Positions 27,460-38,400 of a DNA stretch of 64,000 bases are shown here, in pieces; within the stretch, counting starts at the first letter, position 1; the number at the start of each line of letters is the position of its first letter. The notes under the pieces were generated by a model. That model was not told where the DNA came from and made no database searches. It saw only the letters and a list, made by a program, of their open reading frames with translations. This stretch comes from Adineta vaga (Eukaryota > Rotifera), in assembly GCA_021613535.1 (NCBI GenBank), contig CP075495.1, positions 9,920,001 through 9,984,000 on the forward strand, in the 5' to 3' direction. A program made the translations under genes and the position numbers.

Positions 27460-28675
27460 TTATCGATTGTCGTTGATGTGTATGATGCGACAATAATGAC
27501 AATGAATGAAGAAAAAAAATGTTCATGTCTTTTTAGTACTTATGTATGATGCTGATCAATTGATCAATATCAATATTCATTGAGCACGACGAGAAGAGAA
27601 GAACGAGAGTGAGAACAAGTAAAAAAAAAAGAAGAACAAGAAGGCGGAGTAAAGGTCATTGTCAATACAATCTCCGCCTAAAGTATATAGAGGTATGAAT
27701 GAATAAATGAACGAATGAATAGAAATAACCAAGAAAAAAAGAGAGAAAAGAGTAAGAAGTGTAGATATATGCGCTTCTTTACACTTAATATGAGAGACCT
27801 TCGACAATCGTGATCAATTGTCGAACTAACGATCAAGACATCGATTACATCTTGTTTCTGTAACTAATTGCGACGAACAAGAACGTCGACGTCATTGTTA
27901 CTAATCACAATGACAAGTGTTACTTGTACATACATTGTACTCGAACATCAAACATTTATTCTAAATGAAACAAAGACTGTGAAGCAAATATTTCGATTCC
28001 TTCTTTTTCTTCTTCTTAGTCTTTTATTAATATAATTATTATTACAGCGGTTACATATGGGACAATATGACATGCCCCTGTATATCAAGCATAGTTATGT
28101 TTCTTGTCATTTCATGTCTCATTCTATCAACACTTCTGATGAATCATTCAAATGATTTCTTCATCAGACACATAAAAGAAAAGAAATTAGTAAAAACAAA
28201 AATATTCTGTTTATGTATGTTTGTTTCACACAATCGATTTCACAAGATACTATGCCAGAAATAATAACTATTGGCACTTGTCCACAATTATAAATAACAT
28301 CTAGGAGATATTAACCATTATCCAATACCATCAAAGAAAGTTATAATGTGTGTTTACTATATATATATATGTATATATCCATCACCCATATCATCGAATC
28401 TATTCAATCTTATGTCTTTTTGTTCTCAATCTAAGACGAACGTATATGTCATAAAATAAACTTTACTTATATATCAACAAAAGATTAACACGAAAGAGCA
28501 GTAGATTTCTTTTTCTCAAAACATAAACAAATCATTTTATTCTTCCTACATAGAAAAATATGTAAACGTTTGTATTTGTTTAAAGAAAGAGAATTCTTAA
28601 CATTTTTTCGCTTTATATATATAATGATTAAATGAAAGATAATATGAACAAGTCTTGATCGATTCTTAAACTCAC
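27460..28675. other. GRIP intronic/promoter sequence, no exon seen
   Basis: A/T-rich and purine-rich stretches between two GRIP first exons, with a TA microsatellite near 28358-28376. The minus-strand open frame ending at 27807 and the plus-strand one at 28067-28264 show no family and lack partners. Confidence 0.35.
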
Positions 28676-28922
28676 CAAACTGACCAAAAGTTGTATAAAT
28701 CGTATCTTTACCAATAGTACCAGCGAGTGGACGCCGTTTGGATTGTGGATGAGAGGTACCACATGTACGCAACCATAATAATGGTAATGAACGAAATTTA
28801 GCCAAACGTTGTTCAAATGGAGATGAACGAGATAACTGATTTGCCGTAGATTTACTAATTGGTGTCACGGCGACAAATGAAGGTGATGGTTCAAGTGTCG
28901 CTAACCGATGACTCCAACTCAT
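28676..28922 (-). CDS. GRIP1: Alternative first coding exon of GRIP (82 codons)
   Basis: ATG giving MSWSHRLATLEPSPSF, followed by a Ser/Pro-rich stretch and LAKFRSLPLLWLRTCG, ending at G^GTGAGTT in phase 1. The frame is open for 247 nt and codon use looks coding, unlike the flanks. Like the other GRIP first exons it can join the PDZ1 acceptor in frame. No known domain; it could alternatively be a separate small gene. Confidence 0.55.
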
Positions 28923-30030
28923 CACACTATGAGTTTTTCTATTATATAATCTAAGGAATACGTATTGTAGATGAACATATTGTATAGATGAAGATCATAT
29001 TAAATGGGAGATTATAGCGATGAATAAATATACATATGAAAGAAACTGTGCTTCTAGGCTTCGACATTATTCAATGTGTTGTGCCGTATCTAGTAGAAGG
29101 TCAGCACTACTTGAAGCATAGCACAACTGCTGGCAAAAACGCCAGCTATATTATTATCATCATCATCATCATCATCATCATCGCCATCGCATCACATCAT
29201 AATAATGATGTGAGATCAAGTAGCACGAAGACGTTGAAAATGAAGAGAAATGCTTGTCTTTAATAATGCACGTCTTTCATTGTACACTGTCTATCTTCTA
29301 CTGAATGCATGTAGCATGCATGTATACGTATACATGAGAAAAGAAAAGGCGAGGTGGTAAAAAAACCAACAAAAACAACACCATATATATATAAGTAACC
29401 GAAGGATGCGAATAAGACAAAAATGAAAGAATACACGAACGAAAATAAATAACTCACTAAGACCGACATACCATGGAAGTGATATAGAGGCGATGAAAAA
29501 TTGGCAACGTGTAACAGAACAGAAGAGTGCAAAAAAAGCAAGAGAGATGGAGAGCGAAGCACACGTCTCGTTTTCATTCTTGATATATTTTTTTATGTCA
29601 GAAGGACAATGATAAAGGCAAGGTGTCAATGGGCCGCAAACCATACTAATTGAACATCAATCATTTTCGACATTAATGATCGTAAACAGATTTGTTGTCT
29701 ATACTATCAACATGTACATGTATGTTGAAGTTTATCCTTCGATTTTTTTATCTACTTTCACCAATCTATGTAGACTAGTTGATTATCATACTAGATATTT
29801 TCTGATCTACGTATACATATATGTATGTATATATGTGTGTCTCAAAAAAGAACAACAATAACCAGTACCACTCTAACAAATAGAGTCATATATCGAACTC
29901 AGCTGTTACCCATCCATCGTCTTTTCTTCCTGCCTGGTTGATAATATTATCACATCAACAGACACGTTTTTCAGATACTGATAATGATTATAGACAAAAA
30001 AGACGATACTATAATATATTTAAAACTTAC
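28923..30030. other. GRIP intronic sequence with ATC/CAT trinucleotide repeat
   Basis: No supported exon. Holds a CAT/ATC repeat at about 29156-29182. Minus-strand frames between 29260 and 29644 are hydrophobic and overlap each other in different frames, which argues against both. Confidence 0.4.
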
Positions 30031-30138
30031 GAATAGGTGAATGAGAACGATGTCGTTGTTTTTGTTCACGACGATGGAGATTTGTTGGACTTGAAGGTAA
30101 ACTATGAATATCGATTGCTGTTATCGTTTCTGCGATAT
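30031..30138 (-). CDS. GRIP1: GRIP cassette exon (36 codons, Arg/Ser/His-rich)
   Basis: Segment bounded by an acceptor (CTTTCCAAG) and a donor (C^GTAAGTT), 108 nt long so that it starts and ends in phase 1. It follows the distal MPSWK exon in frame (DIAETITAIDIHSLP ... RREQKQRHRSHSP) and can be included or skipped without changing frame. No start codon of its own in a good position, so it is read as internal. Confidence 0.55.
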
Positions 30139-30489
30139 CTTGGAAAGATAAAAAAAGAACGAAGAAAGATAAACACATTATTTTACAATTAATTATTCAA
30201 TCAAGAAATTTCTTTTCCCTTGAAAATAGAGGACAATACTTATTACATTCATTTGAATATCAATTGTACAAAATGAGACAACGAAAAGTAGGCGGTATTA
30301 AGGTTAATCGATAGTTGTTCAAGTAGACTTGAACTAGAAGCAATCATCGATTGCGTTACGAATATATACTTTATGTCAGAGACGAATACTCATCGATTAA
30401 TGATCTCAGTATATTTTTTGAATGGTAAATTTGACTATTGATATTGTTAGGACTGACAGAAACAAAGAAATTTGAGAAGTTCATCGTAC

Positions 30490-30619
30490 CTGTATTGTCA
30501 TGATTAAGTGTTGATAGTATTGAATCGATTTTATTCGATTCATCGATTGCATTTAATGGTAAAGTGGAGATGTTCGTATGGTCTTCACTTTTCAAACAAT
30601 TGATTTTCCAACTTGGCAT
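30490..30619 (-). CDS. GRIP1: Distal alternative first coding exon of GRIP, MPSWK type
   Basis: ATG giving MPSWKINCLKSEDHTN, ending at G^GTACGATG in phase 1 after 43 codons. The first residues resemble the alternative N-terminus of vertebrate GRIP1b (MPGWKKN.. with a following cysteine-leucine) and GRIP2b, where the cysteine is palmitoylated and targets the scaffold to membranes. Here Cys8-Leu9 occupy the comparable place. Similarity is short and from recall, but together with phase and strand it supports a distal GRIP promoter about 5 kb upstream of the proximal first exon. Confidence 0.65.
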
Positions 30620-31884
30620 GAGAATTGTTTTGATATTCTTATTAAATAGTAGAGTGAAAGGAAAGGAAAAGGTCCTTTCTTCGTTTTATCTTCGATGTTC
30701 TATTTGACAACTAATACAATCGACTAACGATTACCACCATACACCCACGCACACTCTAGTGGTTACTATATATAATGTTGATGTAGAGAGAAGTAAAACG
30801 ATAGATTGAGAGGATGACAACGACAGAGTATGGTCTAATGTATACATCTCTTGCTGTGTTGTGTGCATGTGTGCGTGTATGTGTATGTATGAAAAAAGGC
30901 CAGTTGATGTCGCGTCAATAGTTGATGGATAGAAAAGAGTTAGAGCAGACTTGAATATGTGTATATACACGAAATGTACGTACAACGATTAGATGTTGTC
31001 TAGTGAATTTATATGAATGTGTTGTATGTCGAAATATCAAACCAATCGTGATCATATGCAAAAGTTTGTTATATATATACACACATCCTTTCGATTTCTT
31101 TCGGTTTTCTTTTTAGCAAATACAATACTATTGCGACAGCGAGAGTAATAATAAAATGAATTAAAAAAACTGACGATGAATCAAAGAAGGAAGAAAGAAA
31201 AAAGAACGAGACGAGAAGAAAGAAAATCGTCCTATAATTACCAATTGAAAGATCAAGACAGTAGCGAGAATAAAGGAAGTTGTCTTCGGTTCACATCGAA
31301 AATGCTTTTTTTTTCTATCGTTTGTTTCATTCAAATTATTAGAAAAAAACACTATTAAATTTCATTTACATATTTAAGAATTACAATCTTGATCGATCAT
31401 TTCAACGCTGTTCTATGTTTAGAAAAAAATAATGAATAAATTCATTTTAAATTACATCATCAACATGGTTTCAGTAATCAATATGAAACCTTATGATCTA
31501 TCAGTACGATATATCTTTAGTTTTTCTTCCTTTCGATATCCCATCTAATCTAGAAAAAAGACAAATTACTTTTCAAAATGATCAAAGCCATAGATATGTG
31601 ATAAGAAAATAACATTTCTTTTACTGTGTTCAAACGTCTTCTCACATCCATCGTACATGTTAGAAGTATGAATGAATAAACTCGAATGAAATTGTTTTTC
31701 TTTTATCAATTTATCTATCAATGACTTCTTCAGAGGTGTAAGTCATAAATTTGAATAAAACAAAAAACAAGAAGAAGAAAAGTATATATTTTGATTTGAG
31801 AAGTATTTATAACCATTATAAAGATATAAAACCATTCGATATGATTGAAAATCACAGATATTATTCTTGTTATTGAAAAGATCA
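30620..31884. other. Intergenic between GRIP and CorA-like gene
   Basis: Head-to-head spacer of two divergent genes. CT/CA-rich low-complexity patches near 30740-30890 and TA/CA repeats near 31068-31085. No gene recognised; the plus- and minus-strand frames at 31161-31358 overlap antisense and are purine-rich low complexity. Confidence 0.4.
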
Positions 31885-33209
31885 ATGACATCAAATGATG
31901 TTGATGTTGTTTGCGAACGATTTTCCAGTATTTTACCATCAAATACTATTAAATTAGTACTTTATTCATACAACGAAGTTTTCTTTGAAGAAACATCTTT
32001 TCAATACATTCATGAACTTTTACTTTTCTTTCAAAGTGAAATTGAAAAGAATAGTAAAACTAAAGATAAATGTTATTGGATTGAAGTTGTTAATTCTAGT
32101 TCGATTGCCTTTCCAACAAGTATCGAAATACTATGTCGACATTTTGATATACATCCATTAACTATAGACGATATAAAAAGATTAGCATCTTATACCAAAT
32201 TAGATTTATTTAATCATAATGGTACTCTATATCTTCTAATGAAACTTTTAACATGGAATGGATATCGCGTTCAACAACAACAAATATCATTCTATTTGAA
32301 TTGTTCACAAAATTTATTAATTACAATTCAAGAACAATCTACCAATCACAATGAACCTTTCTTTCAAACGATACGGACTCGTCTTCGACGACAACAATTA
32401 CAAAATTATAATGAAGATTTGCAACAATATCAAACTACTCGTTTACGACAATTGAATGTTGATTATCTGTTTTATTGTTTACTAGATGATATTATCGATA
32501 GGTATGAAATGATTCATTCAAAAGTTTTTAAGATGCATTTTCATTTAGATATATGCTTATCATGGAAGAGATAGCGAATCGTATTGCTCAATTTGATCAA
32601 CATCTTATGCTTGATCGACAATTTCGAACAATATCTGTTCTTTATTCAATCTATTGTTTGAAACATGATTTACTTCATTTACGTATATTATTCAATCCAT
32701 TAAAAGAAATTATTGCTCGTTTACAACGAACAACATCCGATGATCCATCTTTATCATTTCCACGTACGGATCCATCATTACGATTAGGATTAAAACATCA
32801 TATAGTTCGTCGACAAGCCAAAACAGGTCGTTTATTATCGAAGTTTTCGAATAAAAAATCGAAATATTCATCCATCTATTTAAATGATTATATTTATGTT
32901 TATTTATACGATTTAAATAATCATATTGATCAATTAATTGATTCATTAGAAATTCAACGTGAAAGTGTTTCAATTCTTATTTCATTTTGGATTACATTGA
33001 ATAGCAATGAAATACAAGAAATACTTCAAATTCTTATGCTTATATCTGTGCTATTTATGCCATGTACATTAGTAACTGGTATGCATTCAACAAATTTCTA
33101 TTTTCAAGCATTCTTAGAATATCAATATGGTTATTATATACTTCTTTCGTTTTTAGCATTCATTCTTCTTAGTATGCTTCTATGGTATAAAGTTAAACAT
33201 TGGATCTAA
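31885..33209 (+). CDS. Divergent CorA-type magnesium channel-like protein
   Basis: About 425 residues with the CorA layout: soluble alpha/beta N-terminal domain (HPLTIDDI and LLMKLLTW segments typical of the family), a long helical region, and two closely spaced C-terminal membrane segments. Family members are homopentameric Mg2+/divalent channels with a GMN signature after TM1. Here the sequence after TM1 is VTGMHSTNF: the Asn of GMN is replaced by His, so ion selectivity is uncertain. One intron (32502-32548) joins DIID to R-YML in phase 2. Start chosen at the first ATG in frame; upstream codons have none. It is not the mitochondrial Mrs2 type by eye. It converges on the Trk-like gene with 7 bp between stop codons. 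Confidence 0.75.
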
Positions 33210-33216
33210 AGTGTTT

Positions 33217-35147
33217 TTAAACAAGATTGATATCATCATTTCGAGGATGTTCTTCTTTTGCCATTAGTTTCCATCGTTCTAATAAGAGATGTGCACTGTA
33301 TTCAATTTTTTCTTGATCTTTCATTGAATCTAATAAACCTCGATGTCTTCCCATTAACATTGTTAATAATAAAACAATTTTCGATGGATAAGAAAACACA
33401 GTTGCTAATGATGATTTTAAATTTGGATAACCCGTTGTTAATCCAACTGTTCCAAATGCAGATACAACTTCAAAGACAATTTTTATCACTGTAATATTTT
33501 CATCGAATGGAATCATATGATAGGATTCAAATGAACAAATAAGAAAAATAAAAATAAATAACCATGTTCGTGTACGTGTTAATAGTGTAAACGAATGTGA
33601 TAACATACGACGACACATAAAGATAATCAAAAGACGATATTTAATTAAAGTTGTCGTTTTTGTTTTCGAACTAGTTCGTCGAGGTGATGAAGTAAAATAA
33701 TTTTCTGCATGAGATCGAGCTTTTAAATTACGTTTTTTCAAGAGATGATGTAATCGTCGAATAGGAAATATATTCGAATTTGTGGAAGAATCATCTGAAA
33801 CTGTTGATAATGGTTCTTCTTCGATGTTATACGTAAGATTATTTAATCCATCACGAATAGTTTGCCATTCCCAATCGAATGGTGATTTATATAATGCACA
33901 TAACATTTGCGGTTTAACTGCCATTAAAAGTAAATAAATAATCAGAGTACCTTCTGTAAATAGATTGATATCAATTGTTTCAAAACCTGCAAAACGTGCT
34001 GATACAGTATGAAATGAAAAAATCAATAAACATTGACCAAATGTATATTCAATAAAACTTTGTGAACGATAATCCAGAATAATTGATACACAAATACTTA
34101 ACATATACAAACCAAAAGTAACAATTAAATAAATACGTGTTTGAACTGTAGGAAAAAGAACAGTTGATAAACGATGATTATTAAGGAGAATATAGTCGAA
34201 GATTATTTTCTGATGCCATGGAACAAGCCAACGAACAAACATAATGACATTACGAAAAATAAATGGAAAAAGTACATTGCCACTCATAACTAACTATTGC
34301 AAGAAAAAGAAAAACACAAACATAGCACATTTTCAATCGCTTTTGTTTCTCAAATAGAATATTTTACCATTATGATAATTATGTTAAGCATTGTATCGTG
34401 AACAAATCGAGAGAGACTATCTGACCATGGTGCTAGACCATTTTGATTAAATCCAGTAATAGTAATAATCAATGATGCATACCATGGATTTATTGATCGA
34501 CCATCTTGTCTCAATTGTGATAATCGATAATTTTTTTGTATCCAACTACCAATAGATAGGAATGCACATAAATAGATAGTTAAACATGTGATTGGAATTA
34601 ATAAAAGACAATAGACATATGCACAGTAACGTAATTTTTCAGCATGAGGTAATCGAGCTATTTTCATTTGTGCTTCAAGGGAATATTCTGTATTTTTTTC
34701 AGAATTTTGCCGAATAGAAAACGCTAAATGATCATTATCTACTTGTGGACCACTTGCATGTTTATGTGTTTGAGCTTTGATCATCAATGCTGGTAATGTA
34801 CTCACTGTAATGCCACCACATATTGTCAATATCATAAGAAGTATTTGTGATTGAGTTGATAAACGTGCAAAATCTAAAGTAGTTAAACCACAACTACAAA
34901 TACATGATGCAGCAATAAACCATGAATCCATATAGGTAACATACATAAATGGATTCGATTCAATATAATTTTCAATAACAAATACACCCAAACCACCCAG
35001 AAGACCAGCGAAAATAAAAATGAATACATGAATATAGAAGTAATGTCGCATACGCCATCGATAGAGATTTTTCCAAAATGTTATCGAAGAATTCGATTCA
35101 GTTTTTCTTAACGTTGAAAATTCATGACTTTTATCATTATTATCCAT
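33217..35147 (-). CDS. Trk/HKT-type potassium transporter
   Basis: About 618 residues in two exons (35147-34368 and 34293-33217) joined in phase 0. Multiple membrane segments arranged as four M1-P-M2 units. P-loops read CSCGLTTLDF (P1), TGFNQNGLAPW (P2), VSARFAGFETID (P3) and SAFGTVGLTTGYP (P4), each with the expected glycine. After P4 comes LMGRHRGLLDSMKDQ, close to the GRHRGLP sequence of fungal Trk and HKT proteins. A hydrophilic loop of about 70 residues separates units two and three, as in fungal Trk. The Trk/HKT family is typical of bacteria, fungi, plants and protists and, to my knowledge, missing from most animals, so horizontal acquisition is inferred. Predicted role: K+ or Na+ uptake across the plasma membrane. 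Confidence 0.85.
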
Positions 35148-35460
35148 GGAGTTTGTACTCTATTATAGATATATATTCAAAATGAACAAAAAATAATCAT
35201 ATAATAAACTATTCGTTTACAGGTGAGCATCTCATATATCATATATGTATATATGACAAGAAAAAAAGAACGACGCAGTCAGTGCGTAGATTATATCAAA
35301 TAGTATTGATTAATGATGGATGAATTAGTTAGCAATGATTTCTTTTTATCATTAAATACCTGCATATCGACGATTGAGGTCACTTATTTTATGATTCATC
35401 ATCGATCAGAATTTAATAGTAAGAGATTTTTTTATTGAATAATGAGAAAAAACTGCACAA
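35148..35460. other. Spacer between TRK-like 5' end and TBC1D32 3' end
   Basis: About 310 bp, both flanking genes on the minus strand; it should hold the 3' flank of TBC1D32's upstream neighbour promoter region for the Trk-like gene. No open frame or recognisable element apart from a short TA run. Confidence 0.4.
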
Positions 35461-38400
35461 TTAAACATTCGTTTGTTTAGTAGTTACATTAGATACATTA
35501 GAATTTGAACAAAGAAGTTCTTTTAATTCAGACATAATTGTGGATCGATATTTTTTCTCTAATGAGACCATATATTCAATTACATTTCGCATTGAAAATC
35601 CTCGTATTTGATGACACTAAAAAGAGCAAATCATATATAAAGAAAGTGTAAGATTATTAGTTTCTTTTCTTTACATACTTTGAGAAATGGTAATAAATTT
35701 CTCGATGAATGTTGATAGATAATATCATTTTTCAAATGACGAAGAAGTGCAACACAAAAATATACTTGATAATCAATACCATAAAGAATACATACACAAA
35801 TATATGTCACAAGTTCTGGCCAATCTAATACAGACCAAAAACATTGTTTTGTCCAATGCACAACCATCTATTCGAATACAATTAGAATTATTAGTTTGAA
35901 TAAAATAATCATTAACTTACATGAGAAATTGCTAGACCAGACATACGAAAAGCAGCAAATATTGGTGCCATTTCTTGTTCAACAATTAACTCAACACAAT
36001 GGCCTATACCAGCATAGACAGGATGTAAACCATTTATGTTCATTTCATTACTAACAAATGGCTAATCAAAATAAAATCAATAAGATTGTCTTTTCATATA
36101 AAAATCTTCACGTGAAATACATACAGTATTGAAAAGACGTGCATACCAAAGAAAACCCGATGGTAAAAGTAATGAGAATGTACGTAACCATCGCCACGAT
36201 CGAATATCATCACCGCCCATCAAAAGAAAGATAGTTGTCGAAAACCAATCAAAGCCAGGATAGGCATCTGATAAACAGGTGTAATCTATATAGAAATCGA
36301 GAGAGTTATATAAACCTTTGTATTATACAAAAAGCAAATAACAAACAGAAATAGTCCTGTAATTCAATAATTATTTATTGAAACTTACTTAATCTATTCC
36401 CATTACCATCTGCCAATGCAGAAGCAGTTAGTAAATTTGAAAATGAAGAATTTACTGATGCAGATCCACCAAATTTAGAATTATTTGAGCTCGATGATGG
36501 AATAATAGATTTTTGTTTTAAATGAGATTTAAGTGCTTTCAATAATCGACTGAGATTTTGTTGACTAACAGATTGATCTTGAACAAGTCCAATACGAACA
36601 GCATAGCTAAAAGTAATATATATATATATAAATTTCCGAAGATTTCAAGTGAAATAATCGTACTTTAATGCTTTATTTACACCAAGTTCTTGTAATGGAG
36701 TTAATGAACTTGTCGATGATAGTTTTATTAGTGCATCTTCTATATAATATCAAAGAAAATATGAAAATAGCTCAAGAATACTATCTGTAGGATGAATATT
36801 TGTGCCTCGAAAGAACTTACTTTGAACAGTCATAGATGAGGATGATGAAGAATCACGCGATGGATTAAAAACAACATCCATATGAAGTTTATCGTAAATA
36901 TCAACAACAGCATCTAAGAGATCAGCCATAACTAAAGTAGATTAAATGATAGAAACTGTGAATTTACGAAAATGTCTTTAGCATACGAGAAAGTGGTACA
37001 GATTCTTGTGTTGATTGTCGAAGAGCAGTCATAAATAAATGGCGGCATTTTCCTAACCAACGATCATCAAGTCGATCTGGACGCGAACTGCGAATAAATC
37101 GATGTAATTCGTTCTCTTCTGTAATATATAATCTGATTAGTAAGATAGAGTATTGCAGTAAAGATTCTTACCTGTTTTTGTATTATTCAATCCACCATAA
37201 GTAACTTTAATTGTATAAACATCCGGAAGTGGCATCGAATCAGCAAATAATGGTATCGATGTTACGGCTACTGAATCGTTCTCATTTAATGTCCATGGTG
37301 GCATATTTTTCTCTTGAATTCCACCGATTAATTCTGCATTAACAAGAACATGATTACGTGCTAGACTTAATTGATCTAAGATAATATTTCCTCCAGATTC
37401 GATTTCTCCCTGTGCTTGTCGTAATATTTTAATGTAATTATACTTTATTTCTAATAATAATTGAACATCTAAATCTGATTGCATTACTGATAATAATCTA
37501 CAAAAATAAATATCATGTTCAAATAGTTCTTTTCATCTTGAAAGATTTCATCTAACCTTAATCCAGTTGTATGTGTATGTTCATAGGAAAGAAGTTTTCG
37601 AACTCCATTATCATCATTAACAAATGCGATTCGTTTTAATAAATGCTACAATAATAAAATATGGAGATAGAATCATCCAGAGTATAAAAGAAATCAAATC
37701 CTACCGAAAGAGTAGATGGTTGTGGATTTTCATCGGCATTATGAGGTGTTAATATTTCATTATCATCCATTGATAATAACTCAAATGCAGCAGAAAATGG
37801 ACAAACAACCGAAAGAAGACTTAATAGCGGCTGAAAAATAAACAAAAGCAAATTCACAATTATTTTCATTCAAATACTAGAAAAATTCAACAAAGTTCTC
37901 GAGATATATCTTTCTTTCCTGAGTACTGAAATGAAACTGGTTGATTTCTTAATAAATAGCAAGATATTACCAGAGCTTTTGAAGTACTCTAGATAGAAGA
38001 TTTTACTTTTAAAGCATATCGACTAATTGGTTCCGATGGAAAACGTCGTGGGAAAACAGTTGTTAAATCATCAGAAACATATTCTAATTCATTCCAAAGT
38101 TGATTAATTAAGTATTCAACAAAACCTTTATATAGAAAAATCAAACAAGTTCATGCGAATTTATCATAGAAATAATCTAAACCAACCAGATTCATATAAG
38201 CGTGAAATTACTGATGGTGTATTTGCCATTTGAGATAATAAATAACCGTAACCATATCTTTCTAGTTTTCCTACTTGACCTGTTGATCGCCAATGTTCAT
38301 CAATATAAATGATACATTCTGGTAAATAACCAGTTTGTGTCAATAGAAGAATTCCTAATATAAACAAGAAAAAACAAGATTATCAATCTTTTCGCTTTTG

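Noticed and set aside
29156-29182. CAT/ATC repeat as a candidate repeat array
   Set aside because: Simple trinucleotide microsatellite, no spacers; not CRISPR-like, and the host is a eukaryote.
29260-29644. Two long overlapping minus-strand hydrophobic frames
   Set aside because: They overlap in different frames, have no splice partners in GRIP phase 1, and are rich in F/S/L from T-rich DNA.
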